64,000 nucleotides of DNA from Furcasterigmium furcatum (lineage: Eukaryota; Ascomycota; Sordariomycetes; Glomerellales; Plectosphaerellaceae): the NCBI GenBank assembly GCA_001599815.1, contig BCIA01000007.1, forward strand, positions 1 through 64,000, in the 5' to 3' direction. Positions 59,279 through 64,000 of this stretch are shown here, in pieces. The position numbers and the translations under genes are program-made. Positions within the stretch are counted from its first letter, which is position 1, and each line of letters starts with the position of its first letter. The notes under the pieces are model-generated. The model was not told the DNA's origin. It saw only the letters and a list, made by a program, of their open reading frames with translations, and ran no database searches.

Positions 59279-59822
59279 CCATCCGGTGAGCTATTCAATC
59301 GGGGAGGAATTACACTTTGCTATTGGTTGTTGAGCGTTTATAATATTCTTTCCAAACATGTCGAAAGATGTATAAGCGACTGAGATAGTTCGCCATTTTA
59401 CAGCCAATGTATCAGAAGATTGCCTGGCGTCCCATGCACTGTAACATTCATCGAATAGTTTGTTTGGTGGCCCCCAGGAGTGACACACCCTCGAAGTTGG
59501 GGATGGTGGGCCTAGCACATTTACCAGAGGACCTTCAAAGGAGATGAGACCTCGACGTGTCACTTTCTCCGAACTTGGAGCGGCGAGCTGAAACATTCTT
59601 GCGCTTGTCCGGATCCGTTGTGCCACCCCAAGCACTTGCACTAGGCTACTAGTATGAGCTAAACGTCACAGAGACGAACACATCCTCGCCTCTAACTACG
59701 TGTGGCTACCGTCACAAATACAACCACCGCCGCCTATCCAATTCCGTTCACTGTATAAATCAGGTAATGGATGCTATTAAAGCCACGAGTGGTGGTCTCC
59801 CGCCAGCTGCTATTTCTCTCAC
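59279..59822. other. Intergenic, no gene recognised
   Basis: Between the HET pseudogene and the GT32 gene; includes the GT32 promoter (TATAAAT at about 59754 is a possible TATA element). Confidence 0.5.
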
Positions 59823-61051
59823 ATGCAATGCCACCCGCTTCCCCTTGTCCAGCTTATCCTTCACATGATAACGTCGAGGCAGTGGCTCCATTGGGCGACC
59901 AAGACGATGAAGCAGAACGTCCCTCGACACGACGAGGAGCGTTTGTTATCGACCGCCGGCCCCTCCGTTCTCCAAAGACTCGCCTCTTGTCGCTGGCCCA
60001 AGCCGAGCAAGGTCTTGATATGGCTGCTTGTGGTGGATCTCCTGGTTTTCGGGCTTCTGATTCACATTCTTCAGCCGCTCATCACCCTGCTGAACAGGAA
60101 TGAGGAGCTCTTCCCCGCTCACTTCTCTCTTTCTCCATCTCAGCCCGCGGGATCTCACACGAATGTCGAAAACACAATTCCCCGCGTCTTGCACCAGACA
60201 TCAGCCAACGAGACCATTCCCGAAAAATGGCGCGAGCCTCAGCAGAGCTGCCGAGAGGTATATTCGGACTTTGAATACAAGGTGGGCAAGCGCGCTGCAC
60301 CAACTAATCCCTGGTCCGCCAACAACAACAAAGCTCTCAGAATGACTGACTTATCCAGCACTGGACTGATGCGTCCTTTCGCGAGTTCTTGTCCGAGGAA
60401 TACCCATGGTTCTCGGAGACCTGGGAGAATTACGCCTTTCCAATCCAGCGCGCCGACTCTCTACGCTATTTTGTCCTCTTCCACTACGGCGGCCTGTATC
60501 TCGACATGGACACGTTTTGCAACAAGAGGATTCATTTCGATCAACTCAGCTTGGACTCATCGACACCCAATGCCATTTTCCAGTCGACGGTGCCCACGGG
60601 CGTAACCAACGACTTCATGGCGTCATCTGCCAGGCACCCCGCGTTCGGGCTTCTCATCTCCAAGCTACGTGTGTTTTTCGACAGGACTCGGTTCTGGGCC
60701 CGACTGCAGCCATACTTTAACATCATGATCGCTGCGGGCCCCATGTTCGTCACTCTCGTGTTGATGGACTACCAACTCCAAGGCCCATCCTTGCCATCTC
60801 CGGACATTCGGGTCGTTCATCCCTCGGAGCTTGCGCTGTACATCACCGATCTCCAGAGCAGCACGTGGCACAGTGGGGATGCGCCCATTTTCATGTGGCT
60901 GGGCCTTCGCCCATGGACATGGTACGCACTGGGGGCTATTGGAGTCGGGATTGGTCTGTGTTTGATGAACATAATGGTCGTGAGGCTGCATCGAGCCGTG
61001 TCACGAAGGGCGCCCCGAATCATGTCCTTCAAGGGGGTCAAACTAATGTAG
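59823..61051 (+). CDS. GT32-family glycosyltransferase (Och1/Sur1-like), type II membrane protein
   Basis: Two exons (59823-60281, 60359-61051) give 383 residues; Met codons at 59865 and 59904 are alternative starts. One hydrophobic anchor (VLIWLLVVDLLVFGLLIHIL, ~64-83) places the catalytic part in the Golgi lumen. The GT32 signature is clear: IPRVLHQT, FPIQRADSLRYFVLFHYGG and the metal/sugar-nucleotide DXD in GGLYLDMDTFC (~200). A second hydrophobic segment (WYALGAIGVGIGLCLMNIMVV) lies near the C-terminus, as in the mannosylinositol-phosphorylceramide synthase catalytic subunits. The likely reaction is sugar transfer, probably mannose, to glycan or inositol-phosphoceramide; the acceptor is not decidable. 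Confidence 0.88.
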
Positions 61052-62492
61052 TCAGAGAACGCGTAATGTGTCATTACTGGTATTCACCGGCAATTCGTTC
61101 GATGCGAAGCTTGCTGCCAAGCAAATCCCGCAACCTCGAGTAGAGTTCACCTAGCCGCTCCCACGACCGGCGGAATCCACCCCGCCCATCCACGTTCTGC
61201 GGCGGTTTTAGTTAGCTAAGGTTTTCCCTCCCACACCCGGCCGCGTCTACCAGCAACGAAATGCGTGACGCGTCGCCCATCGCGTGGTTGTCGTCTTCAT
61301 ATTCTGGAAGTTATGTAATGCGATATTGTTGATCAGGAGCAGAGGGGGGGCGGGCAGAACCCTTGGGACTCGGCGTGGGAATTGTGCGATATGATAGCGA
61401 GGGACAGCGGAGCAGTAAATACGATCACCATATAACTTTCCCTTCCTGTTTTTTCCAGCAGGGTTATCTTCTTTTCTGTCCCAGTAATATGGCGCTTTCT
61501 CCTTAGCATGTTGCTGAGAGATCTGAGGCGGCGAGACGCGCAAGGTAGGTGAAATTCCCCAGAACGCCAAAACCTGGGCAGAGCCCTTACTTTCTCAAAA
61601 GGCCCTTGACTCGGTCCTTCTGAAGACATTATTTGGCCAGTTCTTAACCCCCTCGACTTCAGTATGGCCCATCTACAGCCAGATGTACACCCGCACTCTT
61701 GTTGGTTTCAATCTCCAGCCATGATGGACGCCTTCATCATGTGGCTCCTACCTATCCTGATCATTGGAACGGCTATTTCCCTGTTGCTGGTGACCAATTT
61801 TTTACGTCAGAAGCAGCAAGGGAAACGCTCGAGATTTCCATAGGCTGCCATCAACAGCGTCATGTGGGGTGGGCCGTGGGGGCTGGTCACCAGGCATGCC
61901 ACGGGTGTATCTCGAGTCACGGTGTATCTCCACTAGCCACTGTCTCTCAACCATGTAAATATGCGGTACGCGTCAAGATTATCAGTGAGAGTTTTAATCC
62001 TCCTGTTTCTGTTCTAACATTGCTTCGTCTTCTGGATCACTTGATATCTCCAGAAAATTGTATTTGGAAGAGCCGCGAAACGCTGGAGAACGTGTAGGCA
62101 TCTATCGTCACCAGACAAGGTCATGACCACTAGCAGCGTCGAACAAAAGGGTTCGATTGTAGCCAGCTTACCATCAAAAGGATGTGGGAAACGGCCTCCT
62201 GCGGTGGTATCAGGTTTCAGGAGGTTCCAGACATGAACACGATGAAACGCAATCCAACCAGCGACACTGTTGCGATCGGTCAGGCCACCCAGTGGCAATT
62301 CATCAAATTGCAATATGGAGTATAAACAGACCTAGATAGAGAGCCAGTTGCGACATGGATGCGCCGAGGCTTACTCATCGGCAATTTGCATGAGGTACTG
62401 CCTGGATCCTGTGCGCCAGAATGTGCCCAGAAGTAACTGCACCATCGAAAAGTATTGTACAGACTCGTCTCGTGTCGCATCTGCGTGAGCAC
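61052..62492. other. Intergenic, no gene recognised
   Basis: 1.4 kb between the GT32 gene and the 3' end of the sugar transporter. Frames such as minus 61247-61629 or plus 61699-62097 lack recognisable motifs. Confidence 0.55.
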
Positions 62493-64000
62493 TTAGCTTG
62501 CCTTGGCTGGCGCAGCAGGCTGCTCCTCGAGCTGTGTCACGCTGCCTCTCTTGCCGGCCGCCCTGTCCACCGACGCAGTTTCGACATCCTTCTTTTGACT
62601 GTTAAGGGTGCTTGGGGCGCCGAAGAGCTCGTTCATATCCTCTAGGCTGAGGCCCTTGGTCTCCGGGACGAAGAACCAGACAAAGACAGCCATGGCAAAG
62701 CAGAAGGAGGCGAAGAAGATATAAGTCCCGAAGCCTCCAGGACCCATATTCTGCAACATGTGAGGGACCGAGAAACTGACGGCAAAGTTAACAAGCCACG
62801 TCATTGCTACGGCGTACGAAACATTCGTAGCACGCAGCCGAGCGGTAGCGATCTCGGAGATGTAGATCCACGTGACGGGACCCCATCCGAACTGATAGAC
62901 AACGGCGAAGAGGAACACGCAGACCAGGGCGACGTATCCGGACGCCGTCACCTCTCCTCCGATGGTAGGGCGGACCACCAGAATAAAGATACCAATGTAG
63001 AGCATCGTGAGCGCTTGTCCAATGCCGGTCCAGATAAGTGACCAACGACGACCCAGGGAGTCGGCAACGAAGACGATGAAGATGAACACCGAGATGAGTT
63101 TGACTAGACCGTAGATTCCGGTGGCGAAAAGCTCATTGTTTGCGCCGTTGACGCCCAGGGTGGCGAAGATTTGCGGTGCGTAGTAGTTCACGGCGTTGGT
63201 GCCTTATGAAGGATTAGTTTTACTGTCTTACGAGAATGAGAGGCATGGTCGAACCTGTAATCTGCTGGCAAAATCCAATGGCGATCGAAATCAATGCCCT
63301 CTTCCGGTTGGTAGGTACCAGCCACATCTCCTTCTGGAGGCTGAGCCAGCTAGCTCCGTCAAGTAGAGCGTTTTCCTCTTCGATGGCCACTCGGATACCT
63401 TGAAATTCCTCCACGATATATGGGTGGGTAGCAGGCAAAGCTCTGACCCTGGATAGAACAGAAAGAGCCTCCTCCCACTTATCCTGCTTGGCCAGATGCC
63501 GCGGGCTCTCGTGGCAGAACCACATGGAGATCATGAGAAGCATTGGGGGGAGGGCCTGGATGCAGAGGGGAACGAGGTATCGGGCATTGCCGGGCAGATG
63601 GAGGATAGAGCCGTAATTAATCCAGTAGGCGAGAAAGATTCCAAAAACGATAAACAGCTGGTAGACACCGGTCAGGCCTCCACGGATGGCGCGGGGCGCG
63701 TTCTCGGCGACGTAGAGAGGGTTGACCATGGAGGCGATGCCGGTGCTGAATCCGCTGACGAATCTGCCCACGTACATGGCAGGCAGATGGCCGGAAGCCG
63801 CAGCCTGGAGGACGACACCGATGAGAGAAATGCCACCGGCGCCCCAGATAAGGGCGGGTTTGCGGCCGAAGCGATCCGCAATCGTGGCACCGAGGAGGGC
63901 GCCGACGAAACACCCGGCTTGTAGGATGCTGACAATGTTGGCGGTAACGCTGGCTCTGGTTGCGTCGCTGGCATGCTCCTCGGTGAGCCTGTAGGTCCTA
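62493..64000 (-). CDS. MFS sugar porter, 5' part outside the window
   Basis: Two visible exons (64000-63255, 63202-62493) encode about 485 residues, without the N-terminus. Sugar-porter motifs: ADRFGRKPAL after helix 2, GRFVSGFSTGIASMVNPLYVAENAP and RGGLTGVYQLFIVFGI, a variant HESPRHLAK, a GFCQQITG-TNAVNYYAPQIF helix 7 region, GRRWSL, and the terminal VPETKGLSLEDMNELFG. These are 12-helix plasma-membrane proton symporters for hexoses, disaccharides or quinate. The intron (63254-63203) starts GTTCGA, a weak donor, but the join ITG-TNAVNYYAP is exact. The cytosolic tail is about 40 residues. Confidence 0.92.

Overview
The window reads as nuclear DNA of a filamentous ascomycete (Pezizomycotina, probably a Sordariomycete). 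The reasons are genes split by 50-100 bp GT-AG introns, many Zn2Cys6 regulators, GH18/GH55/AA11 wall-degrading enzymes, a Tad-like LINE, and AT-rich repeat blocks with the CpA-to-TpA decay of repeat-induced point mutation (RIP). I cannot name the species. Exon structures were worked out by hand from splice sites; for every multi-exon gene called intact, the summed exon length is a multiple of three.

Layout. 1-1291: end of a RIP-degraded Ty3/Gypsy element on the minus strand (5' LTR 839-1291). 2297-13635: a wall-attack locus. A GH55 beta-1,3-glucanase fused to LysM modules is transcribed leftwards, a killer-toxin-like GH18 chitinase with six hevein-type CBM18 modules is transcribed rightwards from the same 0.9 kb promoter, and an unrecognised gene ends tail-to-tail with the chitinase. 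13.8-17.17 kb: a broken, 3'-truncated Tad-like LINE that is not RIPed. 17.17-26.2 kb: an AT-rich island in which a complete Gypsy chromovirus (18318-25761, 458 bp LTRs, 5 bp target duplication CTAAC) sits inside the LTR of an older, oppositely oriented relative.

26.4-39.3 kb: a Thr-rich secreted-protein gene broken by one in-frame TAG, a fragment of the RNA polymerase I largest subunit, an AA11 chitin LPMO with an X278 module, an enoyl-reductase-like MDR enzyme, a sterol-glucosyltransferase-like UGT and a secreted type-B carboxylesterase. 40.8-57.4 kb: a cluster-like block with three Zn2Cys6 factors, a broken NmrA-like gene, a medium-chain acyl-CoA synthetase-like enzyme, an allantoate-permease-type MFS transporter and an MDR oxidoreductase. 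Its intergenic regions repeatedly carry CGGACCG/CGGTCCG, often extended to CCGGACCGGCC, a plausible shared Zn2Cys6 site. 57.8-64 kb: a decayed HET/STAND-like gene, a GT32 glycosyltransferase and a sugar-porter MFS gene cut by the window edge.

How the genes may work together: GH18, GH55-LysM and AA11 together would open chitin/beta-glucan walls, which suits a mycoparasite, insect or nematode associate, or a plant colonist. The 41-57 kb block looks like a small catabolic or secondary-metabolite cluster without a visible backbone synthase: import, CoA activation, reduction and local regulators. Several genes next to the repeats are broken, so the region is decaying.
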